Positions 34,219-42,799 of a DNA stretch of 64,000 bases are shown here, piece by piece (positions within the stretch are counted from its first letter, which is position 1; each line of letters begins with the position of its first letter). Made by a program: the position numbers and the translations under genes. The notes below the pieces were generated by a model. That model searched no databases and was not told where the DNA came from. It saw only the letters and a list, made by a program, of their open reading frames with translations. This stretch comes from CAYORM01 sp964406375 (GTDB lineage: Bacteria > Pseudomonadota > Alphaproteobacteria > DSM-16000 > Inquilinaceae): the NCBI GenBank assembly GCA_964406375.1, contig CAYORM010000004.1, forward strand, positions 32,124 to 96,123. Direction: 5' to 3'.

Positions 34219-35180
34219 GCGGCGTCCACCAGATGGCAGGCGGCGGCACTGCCGTCGGACAGGCGGCGCAGCGCCGGCGCCTCGACACGGCAGCGTTCGA
34301 CCGCCTGGGAGCAACGCGGATGGAAACGGCAACCCGGCGGCGGGCGAACCGGATCGGCCACCGTGCCGGGGATCGGCTCGAGGCTGCCCTGGCGGGTCCC
34401 GAGCCGCGGGATCGAGGCGATCAGCCCGCGGGTATAGGGGTGCCGCGGCGCGGCGAGGATCTCGGCCGTCGGGCCGGTCTCGACGATCCGCCCGGCATAG
34501 ACGACGCAGATGCGGTCGCACATCTGCGCCACCACGCCGAGATCATGGGTGATCAGGATGACGGCGGTATTGCGGTCGCTTCGCTGCAGTGACCGGAGAA
34601 GGTCGAGGATCTGTGCCTGCACCGTCACGTCGAGCGCCGTGGTCGGCTCGTCGGCGATCAGCAGCGCCGGCTTGAGGATCAGCGCGCAGGCGATGATCAC
34701 CCGCTGCTGCATGCCGCCGCTCATCTCGTGCGGATAGGCGTCATAGCGCGCCTCGGGGTTCGGGATGCCGACCTGCCCCAGCATCTCGATGACTCGGGCG
34801 CGCACCGCCCGGCGGTCACGATGGCCGTGATGGCGCAGCATCTCGGCGATCTGCTCGCCGATCGGCAGCACCGGGTTCAGCGTGCTGGTCGGGTCCTGGA
34901 AGATCATCCCGATACGGGCGCCGCGGACCGCACGCATCGCCGCCGGGCTGAGGGTGAGGAGATCCTCGCCCTGGAAGCGGATGTGGCCCTCGGCGATGCG
35001 GCCCGGCGGCTCGATCAGCCGCATGATCGACTGCGCGATCGCCGATTTGCCGCTGCCGCTCTCGCCGACGATGCCGAGCGCCTCGCCGGCATCGAGGCCA
35101 AAGCTGACGCCATCGACGGCGCGCAGCCGACCGCGCCGCGTGGCGAATTCGGTAACGAGGTTCTCGATCTCGAGCAGCAT
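34215..35180 (-). CDS. Peptide-type ABC transporter ATPase (OppD/DppD-like)
   Basis: A 321-residue ATPase. It has Walker A GESGSGKSAIAQ, signature MSGGMQQRVIIACAL, Walker B LLIADEPTTALD and the C-terminal CRFHPRCSQAVERCRVEAP cysteine cluster. It pairs with the OppF-like subunit by an ATGA overlap and lies 12 bases after the OppC-like gene. Confidence 0.93.
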   Translation of the reverse strand: MLLEIENLVTEFATRRGRLRAVDGVSFGLDAGEALGIVGESGSGKSAIAQSIMRLIEPPGRIAEGHIRFQGEDLLTLSPAAMRAVRGARIGMIFQDPTSTLNPVLPIGEQIAEMLRHHGHRDRRAVRARVIEMLGQVGIPNPEARYDAYPHEMSGGMQQRVIIACALILKPALLIADEPTTALDVTVQAQILDLLRSLQRSDRNTAVILITHDLGVVAQMCDRICVVYAGRIVETGPTAEILAAPRHPYTRGLIASIPRLGTRQGSLEPIPGTVADPVRPPPGCRFHPRCSQAVERCRVEAPALRRLSDGSAAACHLVDAA

Positions 35181-35192
35181 GGCGACCCTCCC

Positions 35193-36098
35193 TCAGAGCC
35201 GCACCAGGCGCGGGTCCCAGGTGTCGCGCAGGAAGTCGCCGAAGAGATTGATGCCAACCGAAGTCAGGAGGATCGCAAGGCCGGGCCCGAGCGTCATCCA
35301 GTGGCTCTCATAGAGATAATTGCGGCCCTCGCTGATCATGATGCCCCAGGAGGGGGTCGGCGGCTGCACGCCGAGGCCGAGGAAGGACAGTGCCGCCTCG
35401 AAAATGATCACCCAGGCGACGTCCAGCGTGGCCATGACGATGATCGTCGGCATCACATTCGGCAGGATGTGCCGGAAGACGATCGCGGCGTTGCCGGCAC
35501 CGACCACCCGCGCCGCCTGGACATATTCGAGATCGCGCAGCTTCAGCGTCTCGCCGCGGACGAGCCGGGCATAGTTGACCCAGATGGCCACCGAAAGCGC
35601 CACGAAGGTGCTCCACAGCCCTGGCCCCAGCACGGCCATGAAGATGATCGCCAGCAGGATGAACGGGAAGGAGAGCTGGAAGTCGACGATCCGCATGACG
35701 ATGGTGTCGACGATGCCCCCGAAATAGCCGGCAGCCGCGCCGAGCAGCGAGCCGCCGATCATCGCGCAGGCGACGACCGAGACGCCGATCAGGATCGACA
35801 CCTGCGTGCCCATCACCACGCGGCTGAAGATGTCGCGGCCGAGATTGTCGCCACCCAGCACGAAGGACCAGTCGCCCCCCTCCTCCCAGGCGGGCGGCAG
35901 GAACCGGTTCTGGACGACCTGGAAGGCGGCGTCATGCGGGGCGAGGACCGGCGCGATGATCGCCACCAGCAGGACGAGCGCGACGATTCCCGCACCGATG
36001 ATGCCCTTCGGGCTGGCGCGCAGCTCGCGCAGGAAGCGCCGGGCCGGCCCCTCCCGCATCTCGGCCGCCGCCGGCATCGCCGGTTCAACCGCGGACAT
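35193..36098 (-). CDS. Peptide-type ABC transporter permease (OppC/DppC-like)
   Basis: A 301-residue permease. An N-terminal cytoplasmic stretch and helix (GIIGAGIVALVLLVAIIAPV) precede the family block LGGDNLGRDIFSRVVMGTQ. The EAA-type loop (YVQAARVVGAGNAAIVFRHI) and the FLGLGVQPPTPSWGIMI motif follow, all standard. The start overlaps the OppB-like gene by 14 bases. Confidence 0.93.
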   Translation of the reverse strand: MSAVEPAMPAAAEMREGPARRFLRELRASPKGIIGAGIVALVLLVAIIAPVLAPHDAAFQVVQNRFLPPAWEEGGDWSFVLGGDNLGRDIFSRVVMGTQVSILIGVSVVACAMIGGSLLGAAAGYFGGIVDTIVMRIVDFQLSFPFILLAIIFMAVLGPGLWSTFVALSVAIWVNYARLVRGETLKLRDLEYVQAARVVGAGNAAIVFRHILPNVMPTIIVMATLDVAWVIIFEAALSFLGLGVQPPTPSWGIMISEGRNYLYESHWMTLGPGLAILLTSVGINLFGDFLRDTWDPRLVRL

Positions 36099-37080
36099 AG
36101 CGGATCCTCGGATCGGCCCAGCGATAGACGAGGTCGACCACGATGTTGATAAGAAGGAACAGAGTCGCGGTGACCAGCACCACCGCCTGGATCACGGGAT
36201 AATCCCGCCAGAAGATCGCCTGCACCGCCAAGCGACCGATGCCCGGCCAAGCGAAGACGTTCTCGATGACGAAGCTGCCACTGAGCAGGTAGCCAACCTG
36301 CAAACCGACGATGGTGATCGTCGGTATCAGGGCATTCCGCAGCGCATGGTGCATCACCACGACCCGGCGCGGCAGACCCTTGGCACGGGCGAACTGGACA
36401 TAGTCCTGGCGCATCACCTCGAGCATCGCCGACCGGGTGAGCCGCGCATTCCACGCCATGACGGAGAGCGCCAGCGCCACCACCGGCAGGATCAGATGGC
36501 GCAGGCTGTCGATGAGATCGGCAGCACCTCCTCCGCCCAGCGCCGCCCCGATCGACGGGAGGAGCGGCTCGCCCCGCCCGGAGGCGGGCAGCAGGTTCAT
36601 GTCCACGCTGAAATAGAGGATCAGCACGATGCCGAGCAGGAAGCTCGGCACCGAGACGCCGAGAATGGCGAAGAGGCTGCCGGCATAGTCCGACGCCCGG
36701 CCCTGACGCAGCGCGGTGACGACGCCGATCGGGATCGCCAGCGTCACCGCGAGCAGCATCGAGAGCACGGTCAGCTCAAGGGTGGCCGGCAGCCGCTCCA
36801 TCACGAGGTCGAGCGCCGGGGTGCGAAACCGCAGGCTCTCACCGAGATCGCCGCGCAGCACCCCGCCAAGATAGGCGAAGAAGCGCTCCACGGGCGGTTG
36901 GGTCAGGCCGAGCTGCTCGCGCAGCGCCTCCTTCTGCTCCTCGGTGATCCCCGGATTGCCGGCGGACATGATGTCCACCGGATCACCGGGGATCAGCCGG
37001 ATGAGCATCGACAGCACGAAGACCATGCACAGCAGCACGACGATCGCGTGTGCCAGCCGCTTCAGCACGAAGACCGCCAT
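36085..37080 (-). CDS. Peptide-type ABC transporter permease (OppB/DppB-like)
   Basis: A 331-residue permease. It opens with MAVFVLKRLAHAIVVLLCMV and has the IRLIPGDPVDIMSAGNPG segment of the DppB family. The EAA loop is YVQFARAKGLPRRVVVMHHA. It forms the channel with the OppC-like subunit. It follows the binding-protein gene after a 47-bp gap containing a hairpin. Confidence 0.93.
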   Translation of the reverse strand: MAVFVLKRLAHAIVVLLCMVFVLSMLIRLIPGDPVDIMSAGNPGITEEQKEALREQLGLTQPPVERFFAYLGGVLRGDLGESLRFRTPALDLVMERLPATLELTVLSMLLAVTLAIPIGVVTALRQGRASDYAGSLFAILGVSVPSFLLGIVLILYFSVDMNLLPASGRGEPLLPSIGAALGGGGAADLIDSLRHLILPVVALALSVMAWNARLTRSAMLEVMRQDYVQFARAKGLPRRVVVMHHALRNALIPTITIVGLQVGYLLSGSFVIENVFAWPGIGRLAVQAIFWRDYPVIQAVVLVTATLFLLINIVVDLVYRWADPRIRYVRG

Positions 37081-37102
37081 GCCGACGCCCCGTCAGCCCA
37101 CC

Positions 37103-37123
37103 CCGGCGATACCTTTGCGCCGG
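37103..37123 (-). repeat. Hairpin between binding-protein gene and permease gene
   Basis: CCGGCG and CGCCGG flank a nine-base loop in the 47-bp gap after the binding-protein stop codon. It is the weakest of three such hairpins at binding-protein/permease junctions in this window. Confidence 0.4.
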
Positions 37124-37127
37124 ACGG

Positions 37128-38780
37128 TCACGCCTCGACCCACATCTCCTGGAGGTGATGGAAGCCGACGGCGTCGAGGGTCAGGCCCTGCACCTCCTCG
37201 CGCATCGCGGCCACGTAGACCCCCTCGTAGAGATAGAGCCACAGCGCCTCGTCGACGGCGCGCTCCTGGATCTTGTTCAGCAGCTCCTGCCGGCGCTCCG
37301 GGTCGAACTCGCCACGCTGCTCCTCGAGCATCCGGTCGAGCTCGGGATCGTCCTGGAACGCCCAGCTCATCGCCTGGCCCGACTTGAGCAGCGCGTAGAT
37401 CACGTCCGCGTCGCTCCAGGTGTAGTAGAAGAAGGTCATCCCGGAGGTGCCGTTCGGCGCCAGCGCGAAGAGCTCGCCAACGGGGTACGACTGGATGTTC
37501 ACCTGGATGTTGATCTGCGCCAGGTCCTGCTGGATGATCTCGGCGACACGGCGATAGATCGGGTTCTCGATCACCAGGAAATCGAGCGAGCAGCCCGCCT
37601 CCTGGCCGGCCTCGGCCATCAGTGCCTTCGCCTTCTCCAGATCGTAGTCGTAGCCGATCGACCGGACGGCGGGATTGTAGGTGCCGTAGGCCGACGCCAC
37701 CGGGCTGTAGGCCTGCTCGCCATTGCCGTCGAGCGCCAGAGCGATGATCTTCTGCTTGTCCACCGCGAAGTTGATCGCCTTGCGGACCCGCACGTCGTCG
37801 AGCGGCTTAATCTTGGTGTTGATATAGGCGTAGTAGACGCCCACCGACGGCCGCTTGTAGACCTTGATCCCCTCGGTCCGCTCGAGCTGACGGACCTTGT
37901 CGACCGGGACCGAATCCGTACCCGACAGGACGTCGATCTCGCCCGCCATCAGCGCCGCGACCCGCGTCGCATCCTCCGGGATTACGACATAGGTCGCCCC
38001 GTCGAGGAGCGGCGCGCCGGGGTTGGTGTAGAACGGCGTCGCCCAGTCATGCGCCTCGTTGCGCTCGAGCGTGATGCCCTGGTCGGGCAACCAGGACACG
38101 AACTTGTAGGGGCCGGTGCCGACGGGGTTGCGGCCGAAGGCGTCGCCATGCTGCGCGACCGCGGTCGGGCTGACCGGCGCGCAATAGGAGTAGCTGAGGC
38201 CGACCCACAGCGCGACGAAGGGCTGGCTGTAGTGATAGGCGATCGTCATGTCGTCGATCACCTCGACGCCCTCGATCGGCCCGTAGACCCAGGCCGTCGG
38301 CGAGGCGGTCGCCGGATCGAGATGGCGGTCGACGCTGAACTTCACCGCCGCCGCATCGAAGGGCGTGCCGTCATGGAAGGTGACGCCCGGCCGCAGCTTG
38401 AAGGTGACGGTCTTGTTCTCGTTCGAGAACTCCCAGGACAGCGCGAGGCCAGGATAGACGGTTCCCGCCTCGTCCAGATAGATCAGGGAGTCATAGATCT
38501 GCCAGGCGATCTCGTGCGCGACGAGGAGCGAGGTCTTGTGCGGGTCGAGCGTGTCGCTCTCCTGTCCGCGGGCGATGCGCAAGGTGCCGCCGGCCTGCTG
38601 GGCGAAGGCCGCGCCGGCCCCGAAGGCGCCCGGCAGCATCGCCGCGGCCGCCGCACCCGCACCGATCCCGCGCAGGAAGCCGCGCCGGTTGGACCGCGCC
38701 CAGTTGCGGGCATAGGCATAGGTCGCTTCTTCGAAACTGGCTGCACTGATCGCGTTGCCCGCGGCGTCGCGAAGCTTCAT
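37128..38780 (-). CDS. Peptide-type ABC transporter substrate-binding protein (family 5)
   Basis: A 550-residue periplasmic binding protein. It carries a twin-arginine signal with an unusually long n-region: about 30 residues precede SNRRGFLRGIGAGAAAA, with cleavage near AFAQQ. The mature start GGTLRIARGQESDTLDPHKT is the classic family 5 opening. No in-frame ATG or GTG that I can see lies nearer the RR motif, so the extension appears real. It is the first gene after the regulator gene, and a candidate RpiR operator lies about 110 bp upstream of its start. Confidence 0.92.
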   Translation of the reverse strand: MKLRDAAGNAISAASFEEATYAYARNWARSNRRGFLRGIGAGAAAAAMLPGAFGAGAAFAQQAGGTLRIARGQESDTLDPHKTSLLVAHEIAWQIYDSLIYLDEAGTVYPGLALSWEFSNENKTVTFKLRPGVTFHDGTPFDAAAVKFSVDRHLDPATASPTAWVYGPIEGVEVIDDMTIAYHYSQPFVALWVGLSYSYCAPVSPTAVAQHGDAFGRNPVGTGPYKFVSWLPDQGITLERNEAHDWATPFYTNPGAPLLDGATYVVIPEDATRVAALMAGEIDVLSGTDSVPVDKVRQLERTEGIKVYKRPSVGVYYAYINTKIKPLDDVRVRKAINFAVDKQKIIALALDGNGEQAYSPVASAYGTYNPAVRSIGYDYDLEKAKALMAEAGQEAGCSLDFLVIENPIYRRVAEIIQQDLAQINIQVNIQSYPVGELFALAPNGTSGMTFFYYTWSDADVIYALLKSGQAMSWAFQDDPELDRMLEEQRGEFDPERRQELLNKIQERAVDEALWLYLYEGVYVAAMREEVQGLTLDAVGFHHLQEMWVEA

Positions 38781-38886
38781 GGCCCCCTCCTTATGCCATG
38801 CGCCCTCGAGCCGAGATCGACCCCCGCCCGAGGCACCTCCTCATCGGCGATCGGTAGCCGTGCCCCCTCGGCACGTCAAGCCGAAA

Positions 38887-38902
38887 TGAAACAACTGTTG
38901 CA
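38887..38902. promoter_or_regulatory. Candidate RpiR operator, copy 1 (before the binding-protein gene)
   Basis: TGAAAC-AACT-GTTGCA is an imperfect 16-bp inverted repeat (one mismatch) in the 149-bp gap between the rpiR stop and the binding-protein gene. It matches the copy upstream of rpiR at 14 of 16 positions. Confidence 0.6.
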
Positions 38903-38929
38903 GCCGGACGATCGGCTGGCAAAGCGGTG

Positions 38930-39817
38930 TCAGTCGTCGGTCTTGCCCGAAGGAACCGACCGCCGGACGGCTGGCGGGCCGATCGCGTCGAGGCGGTCGG
39001 CGAGATCCTCGATCCGCCGCAACCGGTCGCGGACCGCCTCGCCCTGCCGCAGCGCGAGCGAGCCTAAAAGGAAGTTTACCATGCTGACCGCCGTGCTCAG
39101 CGAATCGAAGATGCTGGTCGAGCGGCTGTGGCAGCGCAGCACCACATCGGCCAACCTGGCCGTCGCCGAGGCACTGAGATCGGTGAGCAGCAGGATGCCG
39201 GCCCCGGACTCGCGGGCGTTTTGAACGAGGGCGCGAAAGGCGGCCGGGCGGCGGCGCAAGCCGACCGCAAAGACAGTGTCACCCGGCCCGATATCGATCA
39301 CATCCTCGGCGAAAGTCATCCAGCCGCTGGGCAGGAACTGGACATTTTTCTTAAGATATTTCAGCCAGAAGGCTGCGAGTTCTGCGACCGGATGTGAACC
39401 GCGGAAGCCGATCAGCCAGATCCGCTCGGCCCGCAGCAGCATGTCGACGGCGGCGGCGAAGCTCTCGGGCCGGATGCCTTCGAAGGACCGCGAAAGGTTG
39501 GCGATCTCGGTGCGCAGATGGGCGACGAGGTCGCTGCCATCCTCCTCATGGCGTTCGAGAGTGTCGAACCGGCTGAGCGGCGAGCCCCAGGCCCTGAGCG
39601 CCCGCGACTGGCGTCGCGCCTCGTCATAGCTGCCATAGCCGAGCCGTTTGAAAAGACGCGCCGCAGTCGCCTTCGACACGTCGGCCTGTCGCGCGAGTTC
39701 GGTCGCGGAGTAGCTGGCGAGGTCGCGCTGATGCTCGAGAACGATGTTGGCGAGCCGCTTCTCCAGCGGCGTCAGCGTCTCATAGATATCCAGAATACGG
39801 GCATCGAGCGGCTTCAT
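38930..39817 (-). CDS. RpiR/MurR-family transcriptional regulator
   Basis: A 295-residue regulator. The N-terminal HTH_6 domain (about residues 1-77) includes DLASYSATELARQADVSKAT and RLFKRLGYGSYDEARR. A SIS domain (about residues 125-260, IWLIGFRGSHPVAELAAFW) would bind a sugar phosphate or related effector. It lies upstream of and in line with the binding-protein/permease/GcvP genes. Matching palindromes occur just before it and just after it, which fits control of both itself and the transport operon. Confidence 0.92.
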   Translation of the reverse strand: MKPLDARILDIYETLTPLEKRLANIVLEHQRDLASYSATELARQADVSKATAARLFKRLGYGSYDEARRQSRALRAWGSPLSRFDTLERHEEDGSDLVAHLRTEIANLSRSFEGIRPESFAAAVDMLLRAERIWLIGFRGSHPVAELAAFWLKYLKKNVQFLPSGWMTFAEDVIDIGPGDTVFAVGLRRRPAAFRALVQNARESGAGILLLTDLSASATARLADVVLRCHSRSTSIFDSLSTAVSMVNFLLGSLALRQGEAVRDRLRRIEDLADRLDAIGPPAVRRSVPSGKTDD

Positions 39818-39839
39818 AGGCCCATCCTATCACCACTCC

Positions 39840-39855
39840 TGAAACAACCGTTTCA
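39840..39855. promoter_or_regulatory. Candidate RpiR operator, copy 2 (before rpiR)
   Basis: TGAAAC-AACC-GTTTCA is a perfect 6-bp inverted repeat with a 4-bp spacer, 23 bases upstream of the rpiR start. The position suggests autoregulation. Confidence 0.65.
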
Positions 39856-39918
39856 CGATTCCTGCATGGCGGCCCGCGCACTGCGCACAGGGCGCCGCGG
39901 CGTGGGGAGACATGCATG

Positions 39919-42684
39919 TCAGGGCAGCAGCAGCCCCTGGGCGCGCAGCGCGGCGGCCGCCTGGGTCCGGCTCGCCACGCCGAGTTTGGCGAAGACGTTC
40001 TTCAGATGCGTCTTGACCGTCTGCTCACGGATGCCCAGCGCGCTGCCGATGTCGCGATTGGGCAGTCCGCGGGCGACGAGCTGCATCACCTGGCGCTCAC
40101 GGTCACTCAGCAGATCGGTGGCGGCCGGCGGACCATGCCCAGGCTCGGCGCCACCGGCGCCGCCGGCTGGCTCGGCCCCCGTGGCGGCGACGAGGCGCCG
40201 CAGCCCATCCAGCCAGCCTGCCCCTTCCGCCTGTCGGGCGAGCGGTTCGAACCGCATGGCCAGGAGCTGCGCGAAATCCGGTCCGAGATCGACGAGGGCG
40301 CGGACGAAGCCCCGTTCGCAGGCCGCCGACAGCGCCGCGGCCAGCAGGCGCCCGGCGTCCTCGCGCGCGCCCTGCGCGGCATGCCCGGTGGCGAGGGCCG
40401 CGCGCAGCACGATCAGCGAGCGCAGGCGCCCCTGGCGCTGCGCCGCCTCGGCGAGGCGCCCGAGCGTGTCGAGGGCCGCCGCCGTCCGCCGCCGCGCGAG
40501 ATTGATCTGGGCGCGCAGGATCTGCGCGGGCTCCCAGACCTGCCAGGCGAAGGGTGGCATCCGGCCGCTCTCCTCGGCGAGCTGAGCCATCACCCGGTCG
40601 CTTTCCGCCTGCGCCTCGCCGATCCGCCCCGCGAGCAGGTAGAGCCGCGCCCGTTCGGTCCGCAGGGCGACAATCAGGCGGCGGTTGTCGGTCTCGAAGC
40701 CGAACTGCTCACCGCGGTCGAGGATCGCGAACGCCTCGGCCGCACGCCCGGTCGTGGCGAGCAGCCGGGCCAGATGCCCGTAGCCCACGACCTGCCGGTC
40801 ATCGAGTCCGACCCGGTCGACGCGCGGATCCTGCATGATCCCGGCGCGCAGCAGCGGCTCTGCCGCGTCCAGCGCACCGGTCTCGTACCGGGTCGCACCG
40901 AGCAGCACCGAGGGCAGCCCGATCATGTAAGAGGCCCCCTCGAAGTGGCTGCGGGCGAATTGCAGCGAGCTCTCGAACAGTCGCGTGGCGTCGCGCAGGC
41001 GGCCGGAAGCGAGCGCCGCCATCCCGGCGATGCTGCGTGAATGGATGAGGCCCCACCAGCAGGCGATACGGGCGTAGCGCTCATGCGCCTTCCAGGTCAG
41101 CCGCTGTGCCTCGTCGAGCGAGCCGAAATTGAGCTGCCCGTAGCTGAGGATGCTATCGAGGTCGACCTGACCGAACGGGCCGTCGTCGAGGACCGTCTCG
41201 CGCAGCTCCTCGCAGAGCAGGGCAAAGCGGGCCATGTCGCCGCTATAGGCGGCGTTCAGGCAGTCGAAGAGCCGCACCCGCCCGGCCAGCCGCAGCGCGC
41301 CCGGCCCCTCCTCCCGCCCGGGATCGGGCGGAAGCTGCGCCTCGACACGGCGAAGCGTCGCATCGGCCGCGGCATAGTCGCGGTCGTTGATGTGGCTCCA
41401 GACATGCAGGAGCTGGAGCAGCGGCCGCCGCCGCCGCACCGCCTCGGGCAGGAGCGCCATCCAGGAGTGGTAGGTCTTGAACAGTCCGTAGCTGAGGTAG
41501 TCCGAGAGGCAACGCTCCTCGATGATTGCCGCCGCGCTCTCCATGTCGCCGGCGGCAAGTGCGTGGCGCACCGCCTCGCGCGCCAGCCCGTTGCGTTCGA
41601 ACCAGGACGAGGCGGCCCGATGGAGCGTGGCGAGCTCGGCGCCGAGGACGGCGTGGGCGCGCTCCCGCAGGAATTCGGCGAAGAGCTGGTGGTAACGGAA
41701 CCAGCGCCGCTCGGGATCGACCGGCAGGGTGAAGACATTGTCACGCACCAGCCTTTCGAGCGTCTCCGCCCCGTCCGACCGACCGGTGACGGCGTCGCAC
41801 AGGCCCGCCCCCAGCCGGTCGAGGATGGAGGTCCGCACCAGGAAATCCTGTACCGAGGCGGGCAGGCCGCGCAGGATCTCGTCCATGAAGAAGGCGGTGA
41901 CGGCGGGATCGCGGCCGCTCGCCTCCTCCGGCCAGGCGGCGTCGCGTCCGCCCTGGCCGACCGACAGGGCGGCCAGGCGCAGCCCGGCGGCCCAACCCTC
42001 GGTGCGGGCCTGCAACCGCTCGATCTCCTCGCCCGACAGGCCCAGCGCCGGGATCGCATGCAGGAAACGCGCCGCCTCCGGTGCGGTGAAGCGCAGATCG
42101 GCGGCCGTCATCTCCCAGACCGCATCGGCGGCGCGCAACCGGGCGAGCGGCAGCGGCGGCGTGCTGCGCCCCGCCATCACCAGCCGCAGCGCCGCGGGGC
42201 GGCGACGCAGCAGCGCGGCAATGAAGCCGTGAATCGCTGGATCGCGCACGAGGTGGAAATCGTCGATGAACAGGACGCAGGGATGGCGCAGCCCCGCCAG
42301 ATCATTGACCAGCATCGGCAGGGCGAGCGCCGTCAGCTCTTCCGGCGGAGCGGTCAGGAGCTGGACGAAGAGACCCGCCCCGAGGCTCGGTCGCACCTGC
42401 TGCAGCGCCGCGACGAGATAGGTCATGAACGGGGCCGGCGCGTCGTCCTCGGCATCGAGCGACAGCCAGCCAGCGGGCACCCCCTCCTCGAGCAGTCCGT
42501 GATGCCATTGCGAGAGCAGCGTCGACTTGCCGAACCCCGCCGGTGCCGTCACCAGCGTCAGCGGCCGCTGCGGCACCAGCCCCGCCCCGTCGATCAGCCG
42601 CTGCCGTGGCACCGCGCCGAGCGGCAGGGCCGGCGGGTGCAGCTTGGTCGTGATGAGCTGGCCGATGAGAGGGCGCCGGACCAT
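39919..42684 (-). CDS. MalT-like ATPase/LuxR-type transcriptional regulator
   Basis: A 921-residue signal-transducing ATPase (STAND) regulator. Walker A is APAGFGKSTLL near the N-terminus, with CVLFIDDFHLV as Walker B. A long helical TPR-like middle region follows. The C-terminal LuxR HTH reads LSDRERQVMQLVARGLPNRD and IREQTVKTHLKNVFAKLGV. ATG 42684 is preceded by GGAGG at five bases' spacing. It is divergent from the amidase/ABC operon, so control of that operon is likely. MalT-type activators need ATP plus an inducer; the inducer here is unknown. Confidence 0.9.
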   Translation of the reverse strand: MVRRPLIGQLITTKLHPPALPLGAVPRQRLIDGAGLVPQRPLTLVTAPAGFGKSTLLSQWHHGLLEEGVPAGWLSLDAEDDAPAPFMTYLVAALQQVRPSLGAGLFVQLLTAPPEELTALALPMLVNDLAGLRHPCVLFIDDFHLVRDPAIHGFIAALLRRRPAALRLVMAGRSTPPLPLARLRAADAVWEMTAADLRFTAPEAARFLHAIPALGLSGEEIERLQARTEGWAAGLRLAALSVGQGGRDAAWPEEASGRDPAVTAFFMDEILRGLPASVQDFLVRTSILDRLGAGLCDAVTGRSDGAETLERLVRDNVFTLPVDPERRWFRYHQLFAEFLRERAHAVLGAELATLHRAASSWFERNGLAREAVRHALAAGDMESAAAIIEERCLSDYLSYGLFKTYHSWMALLPEAVRRRRPLLQLLHVWSHINDRDYAAADATLRRVEAQLPPDPGREEGPGALRLAGRVRLFDCLNAAYSGDMARFALLCEELRETVLDDGPFGQVDLDSILSYGQLNFGSLDEAQRLTWKAHERYARIACWWGLIHSRSIAGMAALASGRLRDATRLFESSLQFARSHFEGASYMIGLPSVLLGATRYETGALDAAEPLLRAGIMQDPRVDRVGLDDRQVVGYGHLARLLATTGRAAEAFAILDRGEQFGFETDNRRLIVALRTERARLYLLAGRIGEAQAESDRVMAQLAEESGRMPPFAWQVWEPAQILRAQINLARRRTAAALDTLGRLAEAAQRQGRLRSLIVLRAALATGHAAQGAREDAGRLLAAALSAACERGFVRALVDLGPDFAQLLAMRFEPLARQAEGAGWLDGLRRLVAATGAEPAGGAGGAEPGHGPPAATDLLSDRERQVMQLVARGLPNRDIGSALGIREQTVKTHLKNVFAKLGVASRTQAAAALRAQGLLLP

Positions 42685-42694
42685 CCATCCCTCC

Positions 42695-42731
42695 AAAGGG
42701 TCACCGGGAGCCGACGACCCTCTGACCCTTT
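42695..42731. promoter_or_regulatory. Three 8-bp GACCCTYT boxes between regulator and amidase genes
   Basis: AAAGGGTC (42695-42702) is the exact reverse complement of GACCCTTT (42724-42731), and GACCCTCT (42716-42723) abuts the latter directly. Multiple short, mixed-orientation boxes are how MalT-type activators bind. The assignment to this regulator is inferred from position. Confidence 0.45.
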
Positions 42732-42799
42732 CGAGGCATGACAGCCGCCGGCGCGCGACCTTAGCGTCGGCCGAGCGCGATGTCAGGCGGGGGATGCCG

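Noticed and set aside
31774..34437. Plus-strand open frame of 887 codons opposite gcvPA and the ABC ATPase genes
   Set aside because: It is a high-GC antisense shadow: composition is Arg/His/Asp-rich without recognisable motifs, while both minus-strand genes have clear family signatures.
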